DNA of 33,885 bases from JANNAV01 sp031384695 (GTDB lineage: Bacteria; Pseudomonadota; Alphaproteobacteria; Rhodobacterales; Rhodobacteraceae), in contig JANNAV010000181.1 of the NCBI GenBank assembly GCA_031384695.1, forward strand, positions 1-33,885, in the 5' to 3' direction. A model generated the notes under the pieces. The model was not told the origin of the DNA. It worked only from the letters and a program-made list of their open reading frames with translations, and did not search any database. Below, piece by piece: positions 1 to 8,367 of this stretch; the stretch's first letter is position 1, and each line of letters begins with the position of its first letter. The position numbers and the translations under genes are program-made.

Positions 1-1100
1 AGCCGGGCCAGATCGCGGGCCGAGGACAGGAACCCCAACTCCACCAGAACCGACGGGATATCGGGCGATTTCAGCACCGAAAACCCGGCCCGCTGCTCGG
101 GGTGGCGGTGCATTTTCAGCCCGGCGGCCTTGATCGCAGCGGCAAAGGCCTGCGACAGGCGCGCGGTGCGCGGTTCGGTTGCGGTGCGGGCCATGTCCAT
201 CAGCACCTCGGCCACCAGATCATCCTGCGCCGTCAGGTCCACCCCCGCCAGCAGATCATCGCGGTCGTGGCGCTCGGCAAGGGCGGCAGAGGCAGCGTCG
301 CTCGCCTCCTCCGACAGGGTATAGATGGTGGCGCCGGTGGCCTCGCCTTCGGCCAAGGCATCGGCGTGCAGCGAGATGAAGATATCGGCCCCCGCCGCCC
401 GCGCCACCGAGATGCGGGCCTCCAACGGCACGAACACATCATCCTCGCGCGTCAGCACCACCGCAAAACCGCCATCGCGCAGCAGCAGTTCCTTCAACTC
501 GCGCGCAAAGGTCAGCATCAGTTTCGCCTCGGTAAAGCCGTCACGTTCGGCACCGGGATCAATGCCACCATGCCCCGGATCAAGCACCACCACCAGCGGG
601 CCGCCGGGTTCGGGCAGGGGTGCCGGCAGCGCCGCCGGTTTGGGGGCGGCCCATTCGGCGGGCTCCGGCAGGGCGGCCTTGGCGGCAAAAGCCGCCTGTG
701 TGGCCGGTTCCAGCCGCAGGTAAAGCCGGGTTTCGCCAAGGGTGCGCATTTCAGCCTCGGCCACCGTCATCGGCGCTGTCAGTTCCAACACCAGCCGTGA
801 CCAGCCGGTGCGAAAGGTGCCCGCGCGCAGGGTTTTGATGGCGGTGCCGGGGTTGGCCAGTTTGGCGATGCCGGTCCAGTCCACCTCGCGCGCATCGAGG
901 ATCAGGCGCGGCGGATTGTCCAGCAGGCGCACGCGCCAGGGCACCGGTTGGCTGATGGCAAGGCTGATCTCGGGGCCGGTGGCGGTGTCGTTCAGGGCCG
1001 AGGCTTCGGGGATCAGCCGCGCGAAGGCCGACAGATCTTGCGCGGGGGATGCGGTGGCGGCGGCCACCAGCGCCAGAAATGCCCAGAAGATTGCCCGCAT
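1..1100 (-). CDS. amiC: N-acetylmuramoyl-L-alanine amidase, AmiC-like (C-terminus cut by window edge)
   Basis: Zinc amidase that cleaves the amide bond between N-acetylmuramic acid and the stem peptide during septal peptidoglycan splitting, acting in the periplasm. Reading the minus strand from an ATG at 1100 gives a signal peptide (MRAIFWAFLALVAAATASPA), an N-terminal AMIN-like beta domain, a Pro/Ala-rich linker, then the Amidase_3 catalytic domain. Seen in that domain are VVVLDPGHGGIDPGA (first zinc His), a downstream Glu in the RISVARAAGADIF region and ISLHADA (second zinc His). The frame stays open to base 1, so the last residues lie outside the window. The start was chosen for the signal peptide and an AGGG seven bases upstream; an in-frame ATG at 1136 would add 12 polar residues in front of the signal and is less likely. 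The family assignment is firm; the AmiC symbol rests on the AMIN-Amidase_3 order. Confidence 0.93.
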   Translation of the reverse strand, partial: MRAIFWAFLALVAAATASPAQDLSAFARLIPEASALNDTATGPEISLAISQPVPWRVRLLDNPPRLILDAREVDWTGIAKLANPGTAIKTLRAGTFRTGWSRLVLELTAPMTVAEAEMRTLGETRLYLRLEPATQAAFAAKAALPEPAEWAAPKPAALPAPLPEPGGPLVVVLDPGHGGIDPGAERDGFTEAKLMLTFARELKELLLRDGGFAVVLTREDDVFVPLEARISVARAAGADIFISLHADALAEGEATGATIYTLSEEASDAASAALAERHDRDDLLAGVDLTAQDDLVAEVLMDMARTATEPRTARLSQAFAAAIKAAGLKMHRHPEQRAGFSVLKSPDIPSVLVELGFLSSARDLAR

Positions 1101-1444
1101 GCTGTGCCCTGTTTGCTGTTTTGGCCGAGTATCCATGCGGCAGGTGGAAATGTAAACGCAAGGGCGCGGGCGCGCGGGAAAATTGGCGCAGGGGGTGCTG
1201 AAGCGGATTTTCCTCAATCTGATTCAGATTGAAGGCAATCCAAGACAAGATCAGCTTGGCAATGTTGCGTGTTGCGTAAAATCGGGTGAACCCGATTGTG
1301 CGCAACACGCTCTATAACCTTCATCACGATGCAGGGAACGCGCGGTCCCCGGCTTGATCTTCGCCTGCGTCCCCCGCTATTCTCACGCGGAGAGTTCTGC
1401 GCGGGCAAGCGACGTCAAGCCCACGCCCATATCCGGGGTATCTG
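1101..1444. other. divergent intergenic region between amiC and the DsbA-like gene
   Basis: This 344-bp gap separates two divergently transcribed genes and must hold both promoters. Its middle is occupied by copy 1 of the two-palindrome repeat (1201-1310). I see no convincing ORF and could not place a confident -35/-10 pair for either gene. The 1311-1444 part, upstream of the DsbA-like start, has no recognisable motif. Confidence 0.6.
1201..1310 (+). repeat. two-palindrome intergenic repeat, copy 1 (A to B orientation)
   Basis: Palindrome A spans 1205-1241 (37 bp, centred on a GATTC) with a few mismatched pairs. A conserved spacer follows (AAGACAAGATCAGCTTGG and an ATGTTGCG junction), then palindrome B at 1267-1310 (44 bp, arms GCGTGTTGCG / CGCAACACGC). 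The same architecture recurs at 2203-2313, 14597-14709 and 24676-24784. This is the only copy lying between the 5' ends of divergent genes; the others lie at gene 3' ends. The right edge (CGCTCTATAA) resembles the inverse of the left edge in other copies (TTTAGAGCG), suggesting short terminal inverted repeats. Confidence 0.9.
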
Positions 1445-2191
1445 ATGCGAAGTTTGATGTTTGGCCTTGCGGCGGCGATGCTTTTGGTGGCGGGCGCGGG
1501 GACTGCGGGGGGCATCGGCGAGATGACCGAGGCCGAGCGCGCGGCCTTTGGCGCCGAAGTGCGGGCCTATATCATCGCCCACCCGGAAGTGCTGGTCGAG
1601 GCGATGGAAGTGCTGCAAAGCCGCGATGATCTGGCCGCGGTGGCCAAGGACGCGCAGATTTTGCAAGACAACGCGGCGGCGATTTTCGATGACGCCGCAA
1701 GCTGGTCTGGCGGCAATCCGAACGGCGATGTGGTGGTGGTGGAGTTCAGCGACTACCAATGCGGCTATTGCCGCAAGGCCTTTGAGGAGGTGCGCGAATT
1801 GGTGGCATCGGATGGCAATATCCGCTTTGTTCTTAAGGAGTTTCCGATATTGGGCGAGGAATCTGTGACCTCGTCGCGCTTTGCCATTTCGGTGTTGCAA
1901 CTGCATGGGCCTGCGGCTTATGAAAAGATCCACGACGCGCTGATGACGCTGCGCGGCGCGCCGACGGTTGATGTGCTGACCCGGCTTGCCACCGAGAACG
2001 GGTTTGATCCGGCGGCAATCATGGCGCGGATGGATGCGGTGGAGGTGACGGCGGTGATCGCGGCCAATCAGCGTCTGGGCGATGCGATGGCGATCTCGGG
2101 CACGCCCACTTTCGTGGTCAACGGCACCATCCTGCGCGGCTATCTGCCGCTGGACGAAATGCGCCAGGTGGTGGCGGGCGAGCGGGGGTAG
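1445..2191 (+). CDS. DsbA-family thiol:disulfide oxidoreductase, ScsC/BdbD-like
   Basis: Predicted periplasmic thioredoxin-fold oxidoreductase that forms or isomerises disulfides in exported proteins. The 248-residue product has a signal peptide (about residues 1-22). A helical segment follows (MTEAERAAFGAEVRAYIIAH, about 27-46, then PEVL) resembling the ScsC-type N-terminal oligomerisation domain. The thioredoxin fold carries the redox motif CGYC at 106-109 and the cis-proline loop GTPTFVVNG at 219-227. The ATG at 1445 is kept because it gives a complete signal peptide; the ribosome site is weak (GGGG upstream). The gene is monocistronic, with repeat copies on both sides (ending at 1310 and starting at 2203). 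The N-terminal helix argues for an oligomeric isomerase-like role rather than classical DsbA, but that is inference. Confidence 0.9.
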   Translation: MRSLMFGLAAAMLLVAGAGTAGGIGEMTEAERAAFGAEVRAYIIAHPEVLVEAMEVLQSRDDLAAVAKDAQILQDNAAAIFDDAASWSGGNPNGDVVVVEFSDYQCGYCRKAFEEVRELVASDGNIRFVLKEFPILGEESVTSSRFAISVLQLHGPAAYEKIHDALMTLRGAPTVDVLTRLATENGFDPAAIMARMDAVEVTAVIAANQRLGDAMAISGTPTFVVNGTILRGYLPLDEMRQVVAGERG

Positions 2192-2202
2192 CGCGAACTG
2201 GG

Positions 2203-2313
2203 GCGTGTTGCGTCCAATCGGGTTCAGCCGATTGTGCGCAACACGCAACATTCCCAAGCTGATCTAGTCCTGGATTTCCTTCAATCTGAATCAGATTGAA
2301 GGACATCCGCTTT
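2203..2313 (-). repeat. two-palindrome intergenic repeat, copy 2 (B to A on + strand)
   Basis: Inverted relative to copy 1. Palindrome B spans 2203-2246 (arms GCGTGTTGCG / CGCAACACGC with two imperfect pairs), the spacer carries the reverse complement of the GATCAGCTTGGGAATGTTGC core, and palindrome A spans 2272-2308 (arms TTCAATCTGA / TCAGATTGAA around a GAATC centre, one mismatched pair). It fills the gap between two convergent genes, starting 12 bp past the DsbA-like stop and ending about 15 bp short of the cupin stop, where a bidirectional terminator would be expected. No T-run follows either hairpin, so classical intrinsic termination is not obvious. Confidence 0.9.
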
Positions 2314-2328
2314 AATCGCAGCCTTTTC

Positions 2329-2838
2329 CTACCGCTTTTTCGCCGCCCGTCCCGCATCCGTCAGCCCGTCATGCGGGCCCATCGGGCGGGCGGGAACATC
2401 GTGCCACCAATCCTCGCGCCGGGCGCGTTGTTCCGGGTTGACGGCATAGAAGATGCGGTTGGCATCGTTCCATTTGTCGCCCACCACCAGAAGGCACACC
2501 TCGGCCTCGCTGTTGTTCAGAAAGCTGTGCGCAAGGCCGGTGCCAGCGGGAAACCCCACCCCGTCGCCCGGTTGCAGGCGGTGCAGGTGGCCATCGAGCC
2601 AGACATCGGGGGTGCCTTCCAGCACATAGACGAACTCGTCCTCTCCGCTTTCGGCATGCGGATAAGAGGTGCGCCGCCCAGGCTGCAGGCGGACATGGTG
2701 AATACCGATCCGCTGCAGCCCGAAATGCTGGCCGAACGGCGCGTTCAGGCCCATCGGCTCGGTATCGCCATCATAAGACCAGGCTTTTTCACTTTCGATG
2801 TCGCGCCAATGGGTTATCGCGGGGTGCTGGTCGCTCAT
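2329..2838 (-). CDS. cupin-domain protein
   Basis: Small single-domain cupin of 169 residues. The first cupin motif is seen at about 60-78 (PHAESGEDEFVYVLEG, giving His61 and acidic residues that normally bind a divalent metal) and the second at about 90-107 (GDGVGFPAGTGLAHSF, with His104). The C-terminus (DANRIFYAVNPE, WWHDVP) is typical of bacterial cupins of unknown substrate. The start overlaps the ispG stop as ATGA (2835-2838), so it is translationally coupled as the last gene of the leftward rodZ-ispG-cupin run. Nothing in the sequence identifies a substrate; pairing with ispG may be positional only. Confidence 0.88.
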   Translation of the reverse strand: MSDQHPAITHWRDIESEKAWSYDGDTEPMGLNAPFGQHFGLQRIGIHHVRLQPGRRTSYPHAESGEDEFVYVLEGTPDVWLDGHLHRLQPGDGVGFPAGTGLAHSFLNNSEAEVCLLVVGDKWNDANRIFYAVNPEQRARREDWWHDVPARPMGPHDGLTDAGRAAKKR

Positions 2839-3959
2839 GCAGGTATCTCCCCGGCGGATGCGGCCAGTTCGGCCGCCTTTTTCTCGACCAACTCGACAAT
2901 GTGATCAACCATCTTGTCGTTGCCCAAAGTATGCACTTGCTTTCCCGCCAGATACACCATGCCCTTGCCGGCACCACCGCCGGTAAAGCCGATATCGGTC
3001 ATCAGCGCCTCGCCGGGGCCATTGACCACGCAGCCGATGATCGACAGGCTCATCGAGGTGGTAATATGCGCAAGGCGTTCCTCCAGCGCCGAAACCGTCT
3101 TGATCACATCGAACCCCTGCCGCGCGCAGGACGGGCACGAGATGATGGTGACACCCCGGTGGCGCAGGCCAAGCGATTTCAGCATCTCGAACCCCACCTT
3201 CACCTCTTCCACCGGATCGGCGGACAGGCTGACGCGGATGGTGTCACCGATCCCGGCCCAGAGCAGATTGCCCATGCCGATGGAGGATTTCACCGTGCCC
3301 GAGGTGAGGCCCCCCGCCTCGGTGATCCCCAGATGGATCGGCGCGTCGGTGGCCTCGGCCAGTTGCTGATAGGCGGCGGCGGCGAGGAAGATATCCGAGG
3401 CTTTGACCGATATCTTGAACGCGTGAAAATCATTGTCCTGCAACAGGCGCATGTGGTCCATCGCCGATTCCACCATCGCCTCAGGGCAGGGTTCGGCGTA
3501 TTTCTCCAGCAGGTGCCGCTCCAATGAGCCCGCGTTCACTCCGATGCGGATCGAGCAGCCGTGATCCTTGGCCGCCTGCACCACGTCGCGCACGCGTTTG
3601 GCATCGCCGATGTTGCCGGGATTGATCCGCAGGCAGGCGGCACCGGCCTCGGCGGCCTCGATGGCACGTTTGTAGTGGAAGTGGATGTCGGCGACGATCG
3701 GCACGGGCGACTCGCGCACGATTTCCCGCAAGGCACGCGTCGAGGCCTGATCGGGGGTGGAGATGCGCACGATATCGGCCCCCGCCACGGCACAACGCTG
3801 CACCTGTTCGATGGTGGCGGCGATATCGGTGGTCAGGGTGTTGGTCATGGTCTGCACCGAGATCGGCGCATCGCCACCCACCAGCACGCGCCCCACCCTG
3901 ATCTGGCGCGAGACGCGGCGCGCGATGTTGCGCCAGGGGCGGATCGGATTGTGGGTCAT
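2835..3959 (-). CDS. ispG: 4-hydroxy-3-methylbut-2-en-1-yl diphosphate synthase (flavodoxin)
   Basis: Penultimate enzyme of the cytosolic MEP isoprenoid pathway, a 4Fe-4S enzyme reducing 2-C-methyl-D-erythritol 2,4-cyclodiphosphate to HMBPP. The 374-residue product (E. coli IspG is 372) has the N-terminal TIM-barrel signature (VGGDAPISVQTMTNT, then VRISTPD, ADIHFHYKRAIEAAE and RINPGNIG). The cluster ligands are Cys275 and Cys278 (SCPSCARQGFDV) plus Cys310 (GCVVNGPGEA), followed by a conserved Glu. The start at 3959 is preferred over an in-frame ATG at 3968 because AGGA lies 8 bases upstream of the former. It sits about 80 bp downstream of rodZ and overlaps the cupin by 4 bp. Identification is secure. 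Confidence 0.96.
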   Translation of the reverse strand: MTHNPIRPWRNIARRVSRQIRVGRVLVGGDAPISVQTMTNTLTTDIAATIEQVQRCAVAGADIVRISTPDQASTRALREIVRESPVPIVADIHFHYKRAIEAAEAGAACLRINPGNIGDAKRVRDVVQAAKDHGCSIRIGVNAGSLERHLLEKYAEPCPEAMVESAMDHMRLLQDNDFHAFKISVKASDIFLAAAAYQQLAEATDAPIHLGITEAGGLTSGTVKSSIGMGNLLWAGIGDTIRVSLSADPVEEVKVGFEMLKSLGLRHRGVTIISCPSCARQGFDVIKTVSALEERLAHITTSMSLSIIGCVVNGPGEALMTDIGFTGGGAGKGMVYLAGKQVHTLGNDKMVDHIVELVEKKAAELAASAGEIPA

Positions 3960-4038
3960 GGGGTGCATCCTGAAAGGCTATGCCGGACAGATAGCCCTGC
4001 CGCGGCCCTGCGGCAACCGAAAGCAGCCAGGGTTCCGG

Positions 4039-5259
4039 CTATTCCGAAGGGGCAATTCCGCCCGGGGCGGGCAGCGTGGCCGAGGCGTCGGCCACATTGA
4101 CGATGAACTGCGCCAGGTCCGCATCGCCGGTAAGATCGGCGACGGTGTATTTGGTGGTCAGCGCTTCGGGCGAAAGCTGCACCCCCTTGATCACCTGCGC
4201 GCCGGGGGCTGCGGGGCCGAAGGTTTGGCCGTTCACCACGAAATAGATCGAGCCGGAATTGCCCGAGCGCAGGCTGGCGGCCTGCTCAAGTTGCGGCACG
4301 GCGTAGCGTTCGCCCGCATCGAGGATTTTCTCGAACAATACCGTACCGTCAGCGGCGGAAACCCGCACCCAGGACGGGCGCACGGCCAGCACCTCGACAC
4401 CGGGCTTCAGATCGGCCACAACCTGCACCGCGCTGTCGGATGCCACCACGTCAGGTGCCGCCACCGCTCCCGGTGCCACCCGGCCCGCGCGCGGATCAAT
4501 CGCGGCAATCGGCCCGTCGCGCGAGGTCAACACCGGCACGGCCAGCGCCTCGGGCTGGTAAAGCCGGTCAAGCGGATCGGCGGTGGCATCGGCCAGAGAT
4601 TCGGCCACGGTTTCGACTTGCGGTGCCGAACGCACCAGCGGCGCATCGCCCGTCACATTGCCCAGCGGATCAATTTCGGCCACCACCGAAGGCGCCTGAT
4701 CGACCGGGGCAAGCTGCACCCGCTGCACCTCTTGCAGTACCGACCAGCCGCCATAGCCAAGTGCTGCTATCAGCGCCACCAGCACCGCCAGCGAGCCCAC
4801 GGCACCCGGTTCGATCCGCGCCATCAGCCCGTGGCCGCGCGGCACGAAAGACACGCTGGGATGCGAGATCGGATCGCGGCCTTCGGCGGCGTTCTGGCGG
4901 GCACGCACGGCGGCCACCGAGGCCGACGAGGCCGCAGCCGACATGCCATGCGCCACCGCGAAACCGGATTCGCGGCAGAATTTGGCGAAGGCCCAGTCCG
5001 GGTCCATCCCCAGATAGCGGGCGTAAGAGCGCACGTTGCCGGCGATGAAACCGGGGGTCTCGAAGGCCGAGACATCGGCGTTTTCGATGGCGGCGATATA
5101 GGTGGCCTTGATCTTCAATTCACGCTGCACATCCAGCAATGACTTCCCGAGCGTGGCGCGTTCGCCCCGCATCAGATCACCAAGGCGCAGTTCAAAATCG
5201 TCAAACCCCCTGGGTTTGTCGATTACCGCCGTCGGAGTTGCTATTCTCCGCCCGATCAT
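4039..5259 (-). CDS. rodZ: RodZ-like helix-turn-helix membrane protein (HTH_25 + DUF4115)
   Basis: Bitopic inner-membrane protein of the RodZ type, which links MreB filaments to the cell-wall elongation machinery. The 406-residue product has a cytoplasmic helix-turn-helix at about 25-95 (LGDLMRGERATLGKSLLDVQ, then RELKIKATYIAAIENAD, FIAGNVRSYARYLGMDP), an Ala/Arg-rich linker, one membrane segment at about 165-185 (LAVLVALIAALGYGGWSVL), and a long periplasmic part. That part ends in a DUF4115 domain at about 285-380 (VEVLAVRPSWVRVSAADGTV, GERYAVPQ, LRSGNSGSIYFVVNG). It heads the leftward rodZ-ispG-cupin group, the same rodZ-ispG adjacency seen in E. coli. The ATG at 5259 follows a GGGGC stretch. 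The fold assignment is firm; the cell-shape role is by family. Confidence 0.9.
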   Translation of the reverse strand: MIGRRIATPTAVIDKPRGFDDFELRLGDLMRGERATLGKSLLDVQRELKIKATYIAAIENADVSAFETPGFIAGNVRSYARYLGMDPDWAFAKFCRESGFAVAHGMSAAASSASVAAVRARQNAAEGRDPISHPSVSFVPRGHGLMARIEPGAVGSLAVLVALIAALGYGGWSVLQEVQRVQLAPVDQAPSVVAEIDPLGNVTGDAPLVRSAPQVETVAESLADATADPLDRLYQPEALAVPVLTSRDGPIAAIDPRAGRVAPGAVAAPDVVASDSAVQVVADLKPGVEVLAVRPSWVRVSAADGTVLFEKILDAGERYAVPQLEQAASLRSGNSGSIYFVVNGQTFGPAAPGAQVIKGVQLSPEALTTKYTVADLTGDADLAQFIVNVADASATLPAPGGIAPSE

Positions 5260-5734
5260 GCCCCGAGCCCCATGACTGCCCCGTTATCCTCACCCCGAGT
5301 CGCTTGTTTGACGACTCATTTTTGCCGTATTAGCGATAAGCTAGCATAGGGCAAGCGGATTTGCATGTGCGGAAAATGGTTTACGCGGAATCCTCGGCAC
5401 GATTTTGCGCAGAATGCCGCAAATGCCGGTCTGGCGGGGTGATATGGGGTCTGCCGCAAGGGGAATCTGGCATGATCGGGGCGGTTTGTCGGCGCTTGAG
5501 GGCGGGCACCGCTGGGGATGGAGGCAAGGGATGGGGTTTCGCCCAAAGGCAGCTACAAGATGTAAGGGGCCGGGCGCGGGCGGGGAGCGGGCTGTGAGAC
5601 CGGTCAGCAGAGCTGCCGCATCGGGTGCGGCAGCGCCCCCTGAAACCACCGCCTGCGCCATGGCACCACCCTGCTGTTATGGCTTTCGCAGATGCAGCAT
5701 TTTCGCCGCAAAGCCCGCATCGGGCGGGGCGGTG
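5260..5734. other. 475-bp intergenic region upstream of rodZ
   Basis: No credible gene was found: the open frames here are short, lack ribosome sites and have no recognisable protein features. It contains an inverted repeat near the rodZ start (5297-5317) and a strong hairpin at 5612-5634 (GCTGCCGCA / TGCGGCAGC, loop TCGGG). The hairpin lies about 100 bp past the stop of the leftward secreted-protein gene and may end that transcript, although no T-run follows. An A/T-richer patch at 5318-5345 is the likeliest place for the rodZ promoter; I could not fix its hexamers. Confidence 0.55.
5297..5317. promoter_or_regulatory. inverted repeat with two GANTC sites in the rodZ leader
   Basis: Arms GAGTCG (5297-5302) and CGACTC (5312-5317) flank a 9-base loop, 38 bp upstream of the rodZ start. 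Each arm contains a GANTC site, the target of the alphaproteobacterial CcrM methylase. On the + strand the hairpin is followed by ATTTTTG, so it could also end transcription from the left, but no rightward gene precedes it. The regulatory role is inference. Confidence 0.4.
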
Positions 5735-6316
5735 CTACTCGGCGATCACCACCTTGCAATCCACCGCCGCCGCCGATTTGGCGGCACAGGCGGCAACGGC
5801 GGCCACTGCCGCACCCGGCCCTTCGGCGATGCCGAACACGCCCGTCAGATCTGATACCGCCAGCGCACCGGCCTGTTTGGCATAGCTGTCACGAAAGGCC
5901 AGCGTCGCGTCGCGCGACAGTTGAAACCCGCCCGCCTGCCAGCCTTTGGGGGTGATCAGCGCCGCCACCTCGCAGGCGGCGGCGGAGGCGGCTTTCTTCT
6001 TGCCATTGCACTCGGCAATTGCGGCGGCGGAGGCGGCCTCGGTGTTATGATAATTGACGGCGGCAAAGGTGGCCTCGGACATCAGGCCTTCGTCGGGTGC
6101 GATGGCGATGGCGCCGTAAAACGGCTGATCCGCCGCCACCTGCGACAGCACCTTTGCCTGATCTTTCGGCAAGCCCGCCGATGGCAATATCACCGCCTCG
6201 GCACCTTTCGGCGACAGCAGCGCCTTTTTGGCGGCCTTGCCGCTCAGCGGTTCGGCGAAGGCCGCATGCGTGCTGATCAACGCCAGCAGAACCCCGGTAA
6301 TCAGTCGTCTTGCCAT
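5735..6316 (-). CDS. secreted alanine-rich protein of unknown function
   Basis: Predicted periplasmic or secreted protein of 193 residues. The ATG at 6316 yields a clear signal peptide (MARRLITGVLLALISTHAAFA) and has GGGGG about 10 bases upstream. The mature part contains two similar units: YHNTEAASAAAIAECNGKKK followed by CEVAALITPKGW, and EGPGAAVAAVAACAAKSAAA followed by VDCKVVIAE. Each has a helix rich in Ala, then a Cys and a Cys-x-V strand. That Ala/Cys spacing resembles DUF4189-type repeats, but I cannot confirm membership. From memory, short relatives in Rhodobacterales are sometimes labelled as an aminolevulinate synthase; no PLP-enzyme feature is visible here and that label should not be trusted. 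It stands alone, divergent from the M20 peptidase. Confidence 0.75.
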   Translation of the reverse strand: MARRLITGVLLALISTHAAFAEPLSGKAAKKALLSPKGAEAVILPSAGLPKDQAKVLSQVAADQPFYGAIAIAPDEGLMSEATFAAVNYHNTEAASAAAIAECNGKKKAASAAACEVAALITPKGWQAGGFQLSRDATLAFRDSYAKQAGALAVSDLTGVFGIAEGPGAAVAAVAACAAKSAAAVDCKVVIAE

Positions 6317-6444
6317 GCTCAAACCCCCGGTTTTGCAGATTTGCGATAGCTCATACCGCAACCCGGCGCCACTGGACAGGGCCCGCGCGCCTGATAGGCT
6401 CGCCTTGGCCAGAGCCTGGCCGGAAATCAGTTGAGGACGCCGCC

Positions 6445-7836
6445 ATGAAGCCAGAAACCGGATCACTCGACGCCGTGCTTGCCCGGATTGACGCCACCCA
6501 ACCCGAGGCGCTGGAGCGGTTGCTGGCCTTGCTGCGCATCCCGTCAATCTCGACCGATCCCGCCTTCAAAGCCGATTGCGCCCGCGCTGCCGACTGGCTG
6601 GTGGCCGAGCTTGCCAGCTTGGGCTTTGCGGCGGACAGCCGGGCCACGCCGGGGCATCCGATGGTGGTGGGGCATGGCGGTGCGGGCGGGCGGCACCTGC
6701 TGTTCTACGGCCATTACGACGTGCAACCGGTTGATCCCCTTGGCCTTTGGCACCGCGATCCGTTCGACCCCGAGGTGCAGGAAACCGCGAACGGCCCGGT
6801 GATCCGGGCGCGCGGCGCCTCCGATGACAAGGGCCAGTTGATGACGTTTCTGGAGGCGTGCCGGGCATGGGTCCATGTGCACGGGTGCTTGCCGGGGCGG
6901 CTTACGATCTTTCTGGAGGGCGAGGAGGAATCCGGCTCGCCCTCGCTGATCCCGTTCCTGCAGGCCAACGCGGCCGAGTTGCGGGCGGAACTGGCGCTGA
7001 TCTGCGACACCGGCCTCTTTCAATCGACAGCGCCCGCGATTGTGACGATGCTGCGCGGTTTGCTGGGCGAAGAGTTGACCATTCGCGGCCCGGACAAGGA
7101 TCTGCATTCGGGCATGTATGGCGGGGCGGCGGCCAACCCGCTGCGGGTGCTGGCGCGAATCCTCGCCAGTATGCACGATACGGCGGGCTGCATCACCATC
7201 CCGCAGTTTTATGACGGCGTGACCGAGTTGCCCGATGCCATCCGCCAGCAATGGCAAGGGCTGGCCTTTGATCATGCGGCGTTTCTGGGCGCTGTGGGGC
7301 TTTCTGTGCCTGCGGGCGAGGCCGACCGCACCCCGCTTGAGATGATCTGGTCGCGCCCCACCGCCGAGATCAACGGCATCTGGGGCGGCTATACCGGCGA
7401 CGGGTTCAAGACGGTGCTGCCCTCCGAGGCGCATGCCAAGGTATCGTTCCGGCTGGTGGGCACGCAAGACCCCCTCGCCGTCCGCGCCGCGTTCCGGGCC
7501 TGGGTTCAGGCGCAACTGCCCGCCGATTGCACCGTCGAGTTCAAGGGCCATGGCAATTCGCCCGCAGGCGTCATGGCGGTGGATGATCCCGCGTTCGAGG
7601 CGGCGCGTGCCGCTTTGGGCGCCGAATGGGGGGTGCAGGCGGCCTATGTCGGCTGTGGCGGCTCGATCCCGGTGGCGGGGTATTTCAAGACCCATCTGGG
7701 GATGGACGCGATGCTGGTGGGGTTTGGCCGCGACGATGACCAGATCCATTCGCCGAATGAAAAGTATGATCTGGAGTGTTTTCACAAGGGGATACGGTCC
7801 TGGGCGCGGATTCTGGACCGGCTTTACGCGCGGTGA
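6445..7836 (+). CDS. M20-family dipeptidase / metallopeptidase
   Basis: Cytosolic di-zinc peptidase of the M20 (DapE/ArgE/CPG2) family, in the subgroup annotated as M20 dipeptidases. The 463-residue product shows the expected metal and catalytic residues: His90 with Asp92 (FYGHYDVQPVD), the bridging Asp in RGASDDKG (127-128), the catalytic Glu pair in LEGEEESGSPS (160-161), an Asp in ICDTGLF, and the final His in DQIHSPNEKYDL near the C-terminus. A lid/dimerisation domain lies at about 210-380 (GPDKDLHSGMYGGAAANPL, KVSFRLVGTQ). The ATG at 6445 follows GAGGACGCCGCC; upstream in-frame codons lack peptidase similarity. It is followed after 45 bp by an acetyltransferase gene. Substrate cannot be told from sequence. 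Confidence 0.93.
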   Translation: MKPETGSLDAVLARIDATQPEALERLLALLRIPSISTDPAFKADCARAADWLVAELASLGFAADSRATPGHPMVVGHGGAGGRHLLFYGHYDVQPVDPLGLWHRDPFDPEVQETANGPVIRARGASDDKGQLMTFLEACRAWVHVHGCLPGRLTIFLEGEEESGSPSLIPFLQANAAELRAELALICDTGLFQSTAPAIVTMLRGLLGEELTIRGPDKDLHSGMYGGAAANPLRVLARILASMHDTAGCITIPQFYDGVTELPDAIRQQWQGLAFDHAAFLGAVGLSVPAGEADRTPLEMIWSRPTAEINGIWGGYTGDGFKTVLPSEAHAKVSFRLVGTQDPLAVRAAFRAWVQAQLPADCTVEFKGHGNSPAGVMAVDDPAFEAARAALGAEWGVQAAYVGCGGSIPVAGYFKTHLGMDAMLVGFGRDDDQIHSPNEKYDLECFHKGIRSWARILDRLYAR

Positions 7837-7881
7837 GGCCGGGTGCCTCCGGCGGGGATATTTAAGCAATGGAGAAGCTGC

Positions 7882-8331
7882 GTGGGCAAGGATTTGGTGA
7901 TCCGTGAGATGGTTGCGGCGGACGAGGCGGCGTGGCGGGGCTTATGGGCGCAGTATCTGGCATTTTATCAGGTGCCGCTGGCGCCTGCGGTGACGGCGCG
8001 GACCTGGGCGCGGCTGATGGAGCCCGGCGCGCCTTTGGCGGGGCGGGTGGCGGAGGCGGAGGGCGCGGTGGTGGGGTTCGCGCTTTATCTGCATCACAGT
8101 TCCACCTGGGTTGCGGGCGATGATTGTTATCTGGAGGATCTGTTCGTGACGGACGCCGCGCGCGGCGGCGGCATTGGGCGGGCACTGATCGGGGATCTGA
8201 TGGCGATTGCGCGCGCCAAAGGCTGGCACCGGCTTTACTGGCATACCGACGCGGGCAACACCCGGGCGCGCGCGCTTTATGATCAGTTTGTGGCCTCAGA
8301 CGGGCATATCCGCTATCGGCTGAGCTTGTGA
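7882..8331 (+). CDS. GNAT-family N-acetyltransferase
   Basis: Cytosolic acyl-CoA-dependent N-acetyltransferase of 149 residues. The GTG at 7882 is preferred because GGAGAAG sits five bases upstream and the product then starts directly with the first GNAT strand (VIREMVAADEAAW). The acetyl-CoA-binding motif A is DLFVTDAARGGGIGRALIGD, preceded by a beta-bulge strand. The C-terminus (LYWHTDAGNTRARALYDQFV) holds the usual Asn and Tyr of motif B. It lies 45 bp after the M20 peptidase on the same strand and is probably co-transcribed. The acceptor is unknown. Confidence 0.9.
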   Translation: MGKDLVIREMVAADEAAWRGLWAQYLAFYQVPLAPAVTARTWARLMEPGAPLAGRVAEAEGAVVGFALYLHHSSTWVAGDDCYLEDLFVTDAARGGGIGRALIGDLMAIARAKGWHRLYWHTDAGNTRARALYDQFVASDGHIRYRLSL

Positions 8332-8367
8332 GGGAGGGATAGCGTTCGGGGTGCGATCCGGTGGTGC

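Noticed and set aside
5361..5854. Several 78-149 codon open frames upstream of rodZ on both strands
   Set aside because: They overlap one another in different frames, are rich in Arg/Pro/Ala as expected from GC-rich non-coding DNA, and show no start signals or recognisable features.
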